Origin: Spirochaeta sp. UBA5339
GTDB taxonomy: Bacteria; Spirochaetota; Spirochaetia; DSM-2461
Reading direction: 5' to 3'
Assembly: GCA_002408085.1 (NCBI GenBank)
Contig: DHQL01000007.1
Span: forward strand, 564,259-628,258
DNA length: 64,000 bases
A program made the translations under genes and the position numbers. The number at the start of each line of letters is the position of its first letter. Position 1 is the first letter of the stretch. The notes beneath the pieces were generated by a model that worked only from the letters and a program-made list of their open reading frames with translations, was not told where the DNA came from and did no database searches. Positions 24,259 to 32,929 of this stretch are shown here, piece by piece.

Positions 24259-26457
24259 ATGTTTCTCTCCCGCGCGAAAAAGCTGAAAGGACAGAAAAGC
24301 TACCTTTCCTATACCTTTGTGAACGGCCTGGGCTACAGTTTTATGGCCGAGACCATCATCTATCTGCTGGCCATTCATTTCGGCGCCGACAACCTCTCTC
24401 TGGGGTACATCTCCTCGGCGGTCTATCTGACCGGTGCGGTTATTATCTTTGTCCCGGTTCTCTTTCCTGGTGTCAGAATTATCAGCCTCTTCTTCACTGC
24501 CTGGATGCTGAGGGGGGCGGTCTGTCTCCTCTACAGCGCGACTTTTTATATTCCCCCGAATCTGGCGGTGATGCTGATCATCTTTGTGTACACCGTCTAC
24601 TGTCTTCTCCGGAATGTGGCCTATCCCTTCAATCCTGTGATTCAGGGGATTATCACCAAGCCCTCGGAGAGAGGGGAGTTCTCATCAAAGGTCATCCTCT
24701 TCCTCTATACCTCCATGATGCTTTCCCGGTTTATCAGCTTTTCGGTTCTCAGTGTTCCCTTTCTTGAGGAGCTGGAGGCTATTGTTCTGCTTCTGGGGAT
24801 GGGAATCCTGCTGAATACGGTATCCTCCTTTGCGGTCAGACGGATAAAAATTGAAGATAAGATCGAGAGGCAGAGCCTGAGCAAACTGCTGCAGCTCTTT
24901 CTGACCTATCTGAACACTCCCCGGCATCTGGTATTTATCCTGCTCTACTGCGGCGGAATGTCCCTGATCGTCCTGTTCAACTTCTCCATTCCCTTTCTGA
25001 AAAAGGTGGCGGACATTCCCTCTAATCTGATTTTTATATTTACCACCATCAACTTTGCCGGTGTGATTCTTGCCTCCCGGGTGGCCCGTCCCTTTCTGGA
25101 CCGCTTCGGAAGCAAGCCCCAGCTGACCCTGGTGAATCTGGTCATAGCCTTTATCTCCCTTGTATGGATCTGGGGGCCCGAAGAGATCCCCCTGTGGGCC
25201 TACTTTGTGCTGGGATTTATATCCATGTACTTTATCGGGATGGTGAGGCTCCTTCTGGAACGGCTGATCGTCAATATGATTCCCGAGGATGACAGGCTGG
25301 GCTTTACCTCAACCATCTGGGTGGTCTTCTCTCTTGTTTCACTGCTGGCGGGACTCGCCGGAGGCTCTCTGGCGGACATCTCCCTGGCCCGGGACCTTCC
25401 GGTATTCCATGAGTATTCACTGACCTTTGCTCTGATGGGGGCTCTGGCGTTCTTCAACTTTTTTCTCTCCCTCTTTCTGAAGGAGGAGGGGAGCCTGACG
25501 GCCAACCAGTTTCTGACGGTTATGACCAATCCGAAACACCTGAAAACCATCCGCAATATGGACCTTTTGAAAAGGGTGAACAATCCCGCAAGGAAGGAGG
25601 GCATCCTTATCGAGCTGGAATCGGACCAGAGTCATCTGGCCACCCAGGAGATCCGCAGACACCTTCACCAGGCCACCCTGCGGGACAAGGAGATGATCAT
25701 CCGCTCCCTCTTCTCAAATCCCCGTCCGGAACTTGAGGATGATCTCATTAATGAGGCCATGGACCGGGACTCCTGGTGGCGTCAGTCCGCCATCTTCGCC
25801 CTGGGGGCCTATCCCACTGACAAGACCCGGGAGGCTCTGAGAAAGATTATGAGAGGAAGGTCTCCCTATATATCCTCGGTTGCCGCCAAGTCCATGGCCC
25901 GGGTGGGAGACGACTCCTGCCATGACAGAATTCTGGAGCTTCTGGAGAGGGAGAGGCTGGATGTGAGGATCTGCCTGAACCTGATTATCGCCCTCTCTAT
26001 GATGGAGAAGAACGGCCGTTACTGGAAGAGCATCTTCAAGCTGGTTGCAAGCCGGGAGAGCTACCGCTTTACCCAGAGCCTGATGATTATCGGCTCCCGC
26101 AGGCAGAACTTTAAGCCTCCCATTGAGGACCTCTTTTATGAACTCAACCTCTCCGAGAAGGGGGGCTTTGATGCTTTGATGGAGGAGATGGTGGACCTGC
26201 CCATTACGGAGGAGGAGTTCAACGGCCTTGTCTCGGATATTATGGAGCAGAACTACGGGGCCCTCTGGGCCTGGTGCCGCACACGGTGCAAATGCCTGAG
26301 CCTGATGCAGCCCCACGAGTTCCTGAGGGAGAGCATAGTGAGCTTCAGAAAGAGAAAAATTACACCCACCCTGGCCCTGGCAGGGCTCTACTTTACCCTG
26401 CAGCTTGAGAATATCAGCCGCCAGGATTCCGGGCCGTCAGTACACAGGCCGGAATAA
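24259..26457 (+). CDS. MFS-like membrane protein fused to HEAT-repeat domain
   Basis: Residues 1 to about 408 form roughly twelve membrane spans with a major-facilitator layout (long central loop RRIKIEDKIERQ; second half with ASRVARPFLDRFGSKPQ). Residues about 409-732 are soluble and helical. They include ALGAYPTDKTREALRKIM and SSVAAKSMARVGDDSCHDRI, which read as HEAT/armadillo-like repeats. I know of no characterised member. The soluble part is probably cytoplasmic and may couple transport to a partner protein. The start lacks a clear ribosome binding site but begins at the expected N-terminus of the first span. It is divergent from dsdA and upstream of pabBC. Confidence 0.75.
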   Translation: MFLSRAKKLKGQKSYLSYTFVNGLGYSFMAETIIYLLAIHFGADNLSLGYISSAVYLTGAVIIFVPVLFPGVRIISLFFTAWMLRGAVCLLYSATFYIPPNLAVMLIIFVYTVYCLLRNVAYPFNPVIQGIITKPSERGEFSSKVILFLYTSMMLSRFISFSVLSVPFLEELEAIVLLLGMGILLNTVSSFAVRRIKIEDKIERQSLSKLLQLFLTYLNTPRHLVFILLYCGGMSLIVLFNFSIPFLKKVADIPSNLIFIFTTINFAGVILASRVARPFLDRFGSKPQLTLVNLVIAFISLVWIWGPEEIPLWAYFVLGFISMYFIGMVRLLLERLIVNMIPEDDRLGFTSTIWVVFSLVSLLAGLAGGSLADISLARDLPVFHEYSLTFALMGALAFFNFFLSLFLKEEGSLTANQFLTVMTNPKHLKTIRNMDLLKRVNNPARKEGILIELESDQSHLATQEIRRHLHQATLRDKEMIIRSLFSNPRPELEDDLINEAMDRDSWWRQSAIFALGAYPTDKTREALRKIMRGRSPYISSVAAKSMARVGDDSCHDRILELLERERLDVRICLNLIIALSMMEKNGRYWKSIFKLVASRESYRFTQSLMIIGSRRQNFKPPIEDLFYELNLSEKGGFDALMEEMVDLPITEEEFNGLVSDIMEQNYGALWAWCRTRCKCLSLMQPHEFLRESIVSFRKRKITPTLALAGLYFTLQLENISRQDSGPSVHRPE

Positions 26458-26528
26458 ATTCCGGGCTATATCGGTTTCTTCTGAAATCCAACCAGAAATT
26501 CAACAGCTTCGAAGGCTGCGGGGGGCAA

Positions 26529-28280
26529 ATGGCAATAATGAAAGAGGGTGAAGCCCTTATCAGACAGGGAGATACCGGTCTGTGGTACTGTTTTAAAGAG
26601 CCGGTCGTCCGGTTTAGCTGCAACAGTGCTGGGGAACTCTCCGGGCTGATGGAATATCTGGACAGAAGGGTTGAAGGGGAGGGACTCTATGCCGCAGGAT
26701 ATCTTACCTACGAAGCGGCTCCCGCCTTTGATCCGGCCCTCACCGTCTCCGGCGGCCTGGAAGGCCCTGTGGCGGAATTCGCCCTTTATAATCCCCCCGA
26801 ACTTCAAAGATCTCCAGATCTGTCCGTCACGGCAGAGGGCCTTGAATGGACTCCCCTTGTCTCACAGGAAGAGTATGAAGCGGGCTTCCGCCATGTCAAA
26901 GAGCACCTTCGCCGGGGGGAGAGTTATCAGGTCAACTACACCTACCGTCTACAGGCACCGGTACCCGAAGATTCCCTGGCTCTATTCAACCGTATCCAGA
27001 GAGCCCAGAGTGCCGGTTACGGCGCCTATCTGGATTTTCCGGACAGAACAGTCTGCTCTGCCTCCCCGGAGCTCTTCTTCTCAAAAAAGGGCCGTCACAT
27101 CTTTACCCGGCCCATGAAGGGCACAGCCCCCCGGGGGATGACCACCCTTGAAGACCGGGAGCAGGCAGCGGCGCTGAGGGCTTCGGAGAAGGACAGGGCC
27201 GAAAATATGATGATCGTCGATATGATCCGGAACGATCTGGGAAAGATCGCCCGGACCGGAACAGTCCGGGTTCCCGAACTCTTTACCCTGGAAAAGTATC
27301 CCACCCTCTGGCAGATGACCAGCAGTGTAACAGCTGAAACCGAGGCCTCGGTGCCGGAAATCCTGAAGGCCCTCTACCCCTGCGCCTCCATCACAGGGGC
27401 CCCCAAGTGCCGGACCATGGAGATCATCCGGGATCTGGAGAAAGGCCCCCGGGGCATCTATACGGGTTCCATCGGCTACTGGGGGCCCGAAGGGGAGGCC
27501 CAGTTCAACGTGGCTATCAGGACGGTCGCCGTTGACAAAAAACGGGCTCTCTACGGCACCGGAGGAGGTGTTGTATGGGACTCCAGCTCATCAGGGGAGT
27601 ATCAGGAAACCCTGACCAAAACATCGGTCCTTTTCAGACAGACACCGGAGTTCTCACTTTTGGAAACCATGCTCTGGACCCGGGATGAAGGGATCTTTCT
27701 CATGGACCGTCATCTTGAAAGGATGGCCCTTTCTGCAGAGTATTTTGACCGGCCCTGTGACCGGGACCTGATGAAAAGATCTCTTGAGGAGCACAGTGAA
27801 TCCCTGAAGGAGAGCTCTTCGGGAGAGTCCCGCAAAATCAGGCTCCTTCTGGATTCAAAGGGCAGGATCTCTCTTGAGAGCGGTGAGGCCGCACCTCTAC
27901 CAAAGCCCCTGGTTCTGGGAATGGCCGACTCGCCGGTGGACCGCCGCTCTCCCTTTGTCTATCACAAGACAACCCACCGCGGCTTTTATCAGAAATTCAG
28001 GGACTCCTGCCCCGGGACAGATGATGTTCTGCTCTGGAATGAAAGGGGGGAGCTTACGGAATCCACCATTGCCAATCTGGTTTTGGTTCTGGACGGCAGT
28101 TCCTATACTCCTCCCGTATCCTGCGGCCTTCTCGAAGGTACCCTGAGGAAGGAGCTTCTGGAGAGGGGTGAGCTGGAGGAGCGTGTCCTGTTCCGGGAGG
28201 ATCTGTATGCTGCCGAGGAGGTCTACCTTATCAATTCTGTTCGGGGGCGGATGGCAGTCCGGCTGGCGGATCATTTCTGA
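26529..28280 (+). CDS. Aminodeoxychorismate synthase component I fused to 4-amino-4-deoxychorismate lyase
   Basis: This 583-residue bifunctional enzyme makes p-aminobenzoate for folate. The N-terminal two thirds are a chorismate-binding PabB domain: KGTAPRG, ENMMIVDMIRNDLGKIAR, SITGAPKCRTMEII, and a GTGGGVVWDS end. From about residue 375 a PabC-like PLP domain follows, with the probable PLP lysine in YHKTTHRGFY (Lys480) and NERGELTESTIANL. PabB-PabC fusions are known in many bacteria. No amidotransferase (PabA) gene is nearby, so glutamine-derived ammonia must come from a subunit encoded elsewhere. Confidence 0.92.
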   Translation: MAIMKEGEALIRQGDTGLWYCFKEPVVRFSCNSAGELSGLMEYLDRRVEGEGLYAAGYLTYEAAPAFDPALTVSGGLEGPVAEFALYNPPELQRSPDLSVTAEGLEWTPLVSQEEYEAGFRHVKEHLRRGESYQVNYTYRLQAPVPEDSLALFNRIQRAQSAGYGAYLDFPDRTVCSASPELFFSKKGRHIFTRPMKGTAPRGMTTLEDREQAAALRASEKDRAENMMIVDMIRNDLGKIARTGTVRVPELFTLEKYPTLWQMTSSVTAETEASVPEILKALYPCASITGAPKCRTMEIIRDLEKGPRGIYTGSIGYWGPEGEAQFNVAIRTVAVDKKRALYGTGGGVVWDSSSSGEYQETLTKTSVLFRQTPEFSLLETMLWTRDEGIFLMDRHLERMALSAEYFDRPCDRDLMKRSLEEHSESLKESSSGESRKIRLLLDSKGRISLESGEAAPLPKPLVLGMADSPVDRRSPFVYHKTTHRGFYQKFRDSCPGTDDVLLWNERGELTESTIANLVLVLDGSSYTPPVSCGLLEGTLRKELLERGELEERVLFREDLYAAEEVYLINSVRGRMAVRLADHF

Positions 28281-28298
28281 ACCCTGATTCCCGCCATC

Positions 28299-29129
28299 TC
28301 AGACCTTCCGTATCTCCTCCCTCCGGTAGCTGCCGGGACTTTTTTCCGTTATTTTCCTGAAGACCCTGTAGAACTGGGCATAGCTGCCGAATCCGGCCTC
28401 GTCGGCGCAGTCCCAGATGGTTCTGTAGGGGGCCTTCTGCAGAAGTTCGCAGCAATGTTCCACCTGCAGCCGGTCGCGGAACTCTCCCATGGACTGGCCG
28501 GTCTGCTCTTTGAACAGGTGTGAGAGGCGGGAGTAGCTTATCCCTGACTCTACTGCCAGTTCGGGATTAGGTCTCCGGGAGGCCGTCATCAGACTGATCA
28601 TCTTTAGAACCGATGGATGGAGTTTCTTATTCTGCCGGTTCACCTCAGCCTGTTCATAGCTCTGCCAGGATCGGAGGAGGGCATATTCAAGTCCGGCGTT
28701 ATAGAGTTCTTTTTCATCTGCCTGCTCCCGGATGTCCGAAAAGAGGGCAATCAGTTTTCTGTGCTCTTCAGAGGCAAGTCTTTTGATCAGCACCGATTCG
28801 GGGTTCTCTGCCAGAAGCCTGTGATCCGGGACAGCGCAGGCACTCTGAACAAGCTGCGGTGTAAACAGGGCTATCAGCATGTCGAAATCTTCCGAGAACC
28901 GTGCCGCCCCGTGACGCTGTCCGGGAAAGAGCCAGAGTATGGTTCCCTCTACCAGAGTAACTTTCTCTCCCCTGATGATGTACTCCAGGGTCCCCCCCAT
29001 TACCAGGTTCAGTTCCAGCTCCCGGTGATTGTGCTGTCTGTAGACCCTTGATCCTCTGTAATCAGAGAATTTCCTGATGCTTCCGGAGCGGCCGGCAGGG
29101 ATGCGCAGATTTTCATATCGTTCAGCCAT
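28299..29129 (-). CDS. AraC-family transcriptional regulator with cupin sensor
   Basis: The 276-residue protein has an N-terminal cupin-like ligand domain (QHNHRELELNLVMGG; LFPGQRHG). A C-terminal AraC double helix-turn-helix follows (NPELAVESGISYSRLSHLFKEQ; then AGFGSYAQFYRVFRK). It probably senses a sugar or sugar derivative. It is divergent from the Gfo/Idh oxidoreductase gene, which is the likely target; a perfect inverted repeat lies in the shared promoter region. Confidence 0.9.
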   Translation of the reverse strand: MAERYENLRIPAGRSGSIRKFSDYRGSRVYRQHNHRELELNLVMGGTLEYIIRGEKVTLVEGTILWLFPGQRHGAARFSEDFDMLIALFTPQLVQSACAVPDHRLLAENPESVLIKRLASEEHRKLIALFSDIREQADEKELYNAGLEYALLRSWQSYEQAEVNRQNKKLHPSVLKMISLMTASRRPNPELAVESGISYSRLSHLFKEQTGQSMGEFRDRLQVEHCCELLQKAPYRTIWDCADEAGFGSYAQFYRVFRKITEKSPGSYRREEIRKV

Positions 29130-29176
29130 ATATGATAACTTAATAGCATAATCCGCAATAAAAAGCTAATAAAATA

Positions 29177-29196
29177 GACATAAAATGATATATGTC
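29177..29196. promoter_or_regulatory. Inverted repeat in the AraC / Gfo-Idh divergent promoter
   Basis: GACATA and TATGTC are perfect arms separated by 8 nt, ending 26 nt before the oxidoreductase start. This is a candidate regulator-binding site in the 92-nt divergent gap. Confidence 0.45.
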
Positions 29197-29221
29197 AATA
29201 TTGCTTAGGAGGAGGCCTGTT

Positions 29222-30373
29222 ATGAAAAAACTTAATCTGGCTGTACTGGGACTTGGGGAGGGCAGAAGCATAATATCCGCCGCATCATCCAGTAATTACT
29301 GGGATATTTCCATGATCTGTGATGTGAATGAGGAGCTCTGTCTTCAGATGCAGAGGAGCTATTCTATCCCGGCGTATACACTCGATTACAGTGAGGTCCT
29401 GAACACAAAAGAGATCGATGTGATCGGGATCTATACTCCTGATCACCTCCATGCCTCTCACATCATTCAGGCCCTTGACGCGGGAAAACATGTGATCTGC
29501 ACCAAGCCCTTAATGACCGGTCTTTCTGAGGCCCGGCAGATCCTCAGGGCTTCAGAACGGAGCGGGTGTCATGTGATGGTGGGGCAGTCCTCCCGGTTTT
29601 TTGAACCCATGATGAGGCAGAGGAAGGTCTTTCAAGAGGGAGAGCTTGGAGAACTTGCCACCATGGAGGCATATTACAATGCAGATCACCGCTGGTTCCT
29701 GGAAAAGCCCTGGGCCAGAAGTGAAGGGTTCAAGTGGCTGTTCGGCGGCCTCAGTCATCCAATAGATCTGGTCCGCTGGTACTTTCCCGATGTCAGTGAA
29801 GTGATGGCCTACGGAGACATCACTTCCAACGGCGCCGAAAAGGGGCTGAAGCATGAGGATATTATCCATATCATCTTTAAAACCTCTATGGGGCGGACGG
29901 CCAGGGTTTCGGGAACCTACTCCTGCCCCATGCCGCCGGAGCAGAGGGACAGCGGAATGAGCTGTATTCTGAGGGGCACCCGGGGAGCCTCCCAGGCTGA
30001 CTATCATGAGCTGCGGTACTCTGAGCATATTGAGGGTAGTGAACCCCGGATTATCCACTTCGACAGGGAGGACTTCTACTTTCGTTTCAAGGGACTCTCT
30101 CATCACGCCGGGGAGTACCAGAACTACATCGACTACTTCGCCCGGTGTATCGAGTCAGGAGAGACTCCTCTTCCGGATTTGAAAGAGGGGCTGGTGACGG
30201 TGGCCTGCATGCTGGCCGTGGACCGTTCTCTTCTGGAGGGGCGGCCTGTCAGGGTGGATGAAATCCTCCGGGAAGAGAATCTTGGATACCTGATGGAGAG
30301 GCAGCCCAGTTCAAGAGATAGGCGAAAGTTATTTCCCGGAAAACAGCGCCGGATAAAGGTGGAGCATGGATGA
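29222..30373 (+). CDS. Gfo/Idh/MocA-family oxidoreductase
   Basis: The 383-residue NAD(P)-dependent dehydrogenase probably acts on a sugar or inositol derivative. The Rossmann fold begins LNLAVLGLGEGRS, with IGIYTPDHLHASH and the family lysine segment CTKPLMTG (usual EKP is CTKP here). The C-terminal domain has WLFGGLSHPIDLVRW, containing the catalytic-type His. I chose the Met at 29222, which follows AGGAGGAGG; an earlier start 10 codons upstream lies before this site. It is probably controlled by the divergent AraC regulator. Confidence 0.88.
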   Translation: MKKLNLAVLGLGEGRSIISAASSSNYWDISMICDVNEELCLQMQRSYSIPAYTLDYSEVLNTKEIDVIGIYTPDHLHASHIIQALDAGKHVICTKPLMTGLSEARQILRASERSGCHVMVGQSSRFFEPMMRQRKVFQEGELGELATMEAYYNADHRWFLEKPWARSEGFKWLFGGLSHPIDLVRWYFPDVSEVMAYGDITSNGAEKGLKHEDIIHIIFKTSMGRTARVSGTYSCPMPPEQRDSGMSCILRGTRGASQADYHELRYSEHIEGSEPRIIHFDREDFYFRFKGLSHHAGEYQNYIDYFARCIESGETPLPDLKEGLVTVACMLAVDRSLLEGRPVRVDEILREENLGYLMERQPSSRDRRKLFPGKQRRIKVEHG

Positions 30374-30475
30374 TGGCCTAAAAGGTATGCATCAAGTGAA
30401 TAGTGTGTTCCGATTTTATTATTGTACATAAAGATAATACTTCCATATCCTTGATTTACATAAGACCGTGGAGGG

Positions 30476-30717
30476 ATGTATGGTATATATAGAGAGCTAA
30501 ACAATGGAATTAAATGCCTGTTTTGGGATTTGGGGTATTTCAAGTGAAGCCTGATGAATGTGAAAAATGCGGTGTTCCCCGAGCTGATTTGTTCATTACA
30601 GCGAAGGTCTGGTTTGAGCATTATGGATATGAGAAGTCAAAGGAATCTGTATACAGATCCATGGAAAAACTCAAAATTGACTATCTGATTTTTCTTCATC
30701 AGCTCTTCTGCGAATAA
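30476..30717 (+). pseudogene. Aldo/keto reductase remnant
   Basis: The gene opens with GGAGGG and ATG at 30476, reading MYGIYRELNNGIK. It then shifts frame at an A-run (30512-30514) to continue MPVLGFGVFQVKPDECEKCG, the normal AKR N-terminus. About 25-30 residues, including the usual catalytic-region Asp/Tyr, are missing before GVPRADLFITAKVW. The sequence stops soon after LIFLHQLF, well short of the roughly 275-residue family length. It is therefore broken by a frameshift, an internal deletion and truncation. It marks the left edge of a low-GC, degenerate island. Confidence 0.8.
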
Positions 30718-30735
30718 TGAATGATGAGAGGCATA

Positions 30736-31245
30736 ATGATTGCTAAAATTACGATACAGACAGATTTTAATGGTATTGTCATTTTTGAACCGACCAGACT
30801 GGAAGCGTTTTACGGTGGAACTATAGATGAAAATACAAATATATTTGATAAAATGCTAAAAACCGATGATGGTGAAGAAGTTCTGAAACAGGGAATTATT
30901 GTTCCGATACTGGCTATTGATGATGCCGGATATGACATAGAATTTTATCTTAACGATATCAGCATGCGCAGCAGGGACAATATTGTTTTTACAACCGGCA
31001 TCTTTCCCTTGCATGTGGAAGAACGTCTGGTCATCAGTGATCTTGCTGTTTTGTGGAACTGGACCGAAAACGTGGGGTGGACGGATATTTCTATTTCTCC
31101 GGGTTATTACGAAACTACTGTCAGAGGATTCAAAGAGGTAAAAAACAGCGTTATAGAATCATGCGGTTATGAAATACACTTTAAGGGTGTGAGTGAATTA
31201 CCAAAGCTTACCGGAACAACCGATATTGATTTCAAAGTATTGTGA
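30736..31245 (+). CDS. Hypothetical protein, possible immunity-type protein
   Basis: The 169-residue acidic protein matches no family I recognise. It is rich in beta-strand-like segments with repeated aromatic and acidic residues (LAVLWNWTENVGWTDISISPGYYE). It has no signal peptide or membrane span. GAGAGG lies before the ATG at 30736; an alternative ATG at 30721 has no site. Its size, acidity and setting among small orphan genes fit polymorphic-toxin immunity proteins, but this is an inference with no direct support. It slightly overlaps a following reading frame by a GTGA-type junction. Confidence 0.6.
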   Translation: MIAKITIQTDFNGIVIFEPTRLEAFYGGTIDENTNIFDKMLKTDDGEEVLKQGIIVPILAIDDAGYDIEFYLNDISMRSRDNIVFTTGIFPLHVEERLVISDLAVLWNWTENVGWTDISISPGYYETTVRGFKEVKNSVIESCGYEIHFKGVSELPKLTGTTDIDFKVL

Positions 31246-31343
31246 ATGGCAGTTTTCTTTATCCTGAACTGGTCAATGAAGTGCCTGAAGATTTCATTTT
31301 TTCCCATGGACCAGCATTGAAGTACATCTCCCTTTCGCTTTGA
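31242..31343 (+). pseudogene. Short 5' part of an apparently frameshifted gene
   Basis: A 33-codon frame starts with GTG inside the previous stop and reads VNGSFLYPELVNEVPEDF, ending ALKYISLSL then TGA. It joins smoothly, after a -1 shift at CGCTTTGA, to the next frame (TENETFSMINYY). Together they would make one protein of about 165 residues. This could be a real frameshift or simply a short spurious frame. Confidence 0.4.
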
Positions 31344-31738
31344 CAGAAAATGAAACTTTTTCTATGATTAATTATTATATGAAGCAAGCAGAAGAAATCC
31401 TGATTAAACACGGAATCATATACGGCATTCTCGCTGGTGAAGATGGAACAATCATAGAGGAATTCGGCGATCGCTCATCATTAAAATATTCAGGAGTCGC
31501 AAAAAACTATTTCGGCACAGAAGAAATCATTCAATCCACTAAAGCTTTCTTGATGGATAAGCCGCTGCCTCAAACAGTCATTCAAGGTGATCAATGTTGT
31601 ATTTTAACCATCCTCAACGAGAATGTGGTGTCCGGGTTCTTTTTCATCAATGACTCCCACGTGCTAATCAGGAAAAAAAGAGTTAAACAGATATATGATG
31701 ATATTCAGAATGCATTCAGAATTCCGGAAATTGACTGA
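31340..31738 (+). CDS. Hypothetical protein (possibly 3' part of a frameshifted gene)
   Basis: The frame has 132 codons from TTG at 31340 or 124 from ATG at 31364; neither start has a good ribosome binding site. The product has an IIYGILAGEDGTIIEEFGD segment and a basic tail (LIRKKRVKQIYDDIQNAF). I recognise no family. The lack of a start signal and the neat join to the preceding short frame suggest the N-terminus was lost by a frameshift. Confidence 0.5.
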   Translation: MTENETFSMINYYMKQAEEILIKHGIIYGILAGEDGTIIEEFGDRSSLKYSGVAKNYFGTEEIIQSTKAFLMDKPLPQTVIQGDQCCILTILNENVVSGFFFINDSHVLIRKKRVKQIYDDIQNAFRIPEID

Positions 31739-31856
31739 AAGCTTCAAAGATCTTGAGAGTAAGGGGTTCATCAAAAAACTTGGAAGATGATATCCGGGAT
31801 ATTGCCGATTCAAATTAGAAAGAATATAGACAAGAGCTGGAAGGCGGAATACGAGA

Positions 31857-32219
31857 ATGAAATGCGCTGTATGCCATAGCCCGTCGGGTAGACTGGAAAA
31901 GTTTCCCTTTAAACTGAGGGATACTCTTTTGAGGAATTCCTATGATCATAAGGCAGTCTTCCTCCATGAATGCCTGGAGTGTGGTTCGCTGTATATCGGC
32001 CTGTCTATTCAGGCATACGACGATCATCTTTCCTATTGGGTTCAGGCTACTGCCGAAGAGATCCTGACCTTGCAGAATCTGAGGGGTTCTTCAGATCTGT
32101 TTGCCTCTGCTAAAGCTATCATTGAAAGCAAAGACCTCCACATTTACGGTAGCCATGAAGGATTCTATTATAAAAAACTCGAGCCTGTAATTGTACATGA
32201 TCATATGCCTCCCTGGTAA
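31857..32219 (+). CDS. Hypothetical zinc-ribbon-like small protein
   Basis: The 120-residue protein has two CxxC pairs (MKCAVC at 3-6 and HECLECGSLY at about 39-42), which would form one zinc ribbon. The rest has no family I know. It carries an AAGGCGGA-like site upstream of ATG. The 118 nt before it hold no intact gene; short open fragments there look degenerate. It belongs to the low-GC island. Confidence 0.6.
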   Translation: MKCAVCHSPSGRLEKFPFKLRDTLLRNSYDHKAVFLHECLECGSLYIGLSIQAYDDHLSYWVQATAEEILTLQNLRGSSDLFASAKAIIESKDLHIYGSHEGFYYKKLEPVIVHDHMPPW

Positions 32220-32268
32220 TACCAGGGGATAAGGTATATTTTCGTAGATCACAGCTAAGGAGTAAGAT

Positions 32269-32820
32269 ATGGGAATCACGGGAAATATGCTGAAAGAGAA
32301 GATGAACTCTCTTATTATGGAGATAGAACAGGAGAATCCCCATGAGTGCAGCTTAAAAGAGGACGGAAACTGCGTCTTTAATCTGGCAGGTGAATGGAAT
32401 ATGATCCTTATGTCTAAGGAACTGTCTGAATTCCAGAAACTGAAAAGTCTTGTTCTTTCACTGGCCGCGAAGGTCAGGGAGTTTAAGGGGGATGATATCC
32501 TGCTTATGTATGATGAACCGGAATGGAAGGAGCTCTGCTCCCACAGAGGCCCTGTGGAAGGTGTTGCGGAGTGCACTTGCAAAAAATGCCAAAGGATATC
32601 CTATTCCTTTGCCACATCCGGTTTCATGAATATCGTTTTCTTTGTGAATGAATCGGAAAAAAAGGTGATTATTGAAGACCCCTTTGAGAATTTTGATCCC
32701 CCGGAAGGGTATTACAGGCCCTCCGCTTCATGCCCGTTCTGCCATGGAGAGCTTAAAAAGGAATGGATCTCTCCCTATACAGTTTTCCAGAAGTATAAGA
32801 TTATAAAATCCAATTACTGA
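32269..32820 (+). CDS. Hypothetical protein with zinc-ribbon cysteines
   Basis: The 183-residue protein has a helical N-terminal half and cysteine pairs CTCKKC (about 103-108) and SCPFCHGE (about 161-166), likely chelating one zinc. A good AAGGAG site precedes the ATG. It follows another zinc-ribbon-like gene by 49 nt, so the two may be co-transcribed. I recognise no family. It could be an immunity or toxin-system protein, by context only. Confidence 0.65.
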   Translation: MGITGNMLKEKMNSLIMEIEQENPHECSLKEDGNCVFNLAGEWNMILMSKELSEFQKLKSLVLSLAAKVREFKGDDILLMYDEPEWKELCSHRGPVEGVAECTCKKCQRISYSFATSGFMNIVFFVNESEKKVIIEDPFENFDPPEGYYRPSASCPFCHGELKKEWISPYTVFQKYKIIKSNY

Positions 32821-32929
32821 TTGGACAAATTCCGCCGGAAGAGAAGTGGCCATGTGTGGTAGACTCATGACAAAAGTCAGCTAAGGGGATCTCTTCCATA
32901 GAAGGGATAGAAATGAACGAGGAAAGGAA

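Noticed and set aside
31335..31345. Programmed RF2-like frameshift at CTTTGAC
   Set aside because: The RF2 mechanism shifts +1, which here leads to a quick stop (TGA) rather than to the downstream frame; the required shift is -1 with no slippery heptamer.
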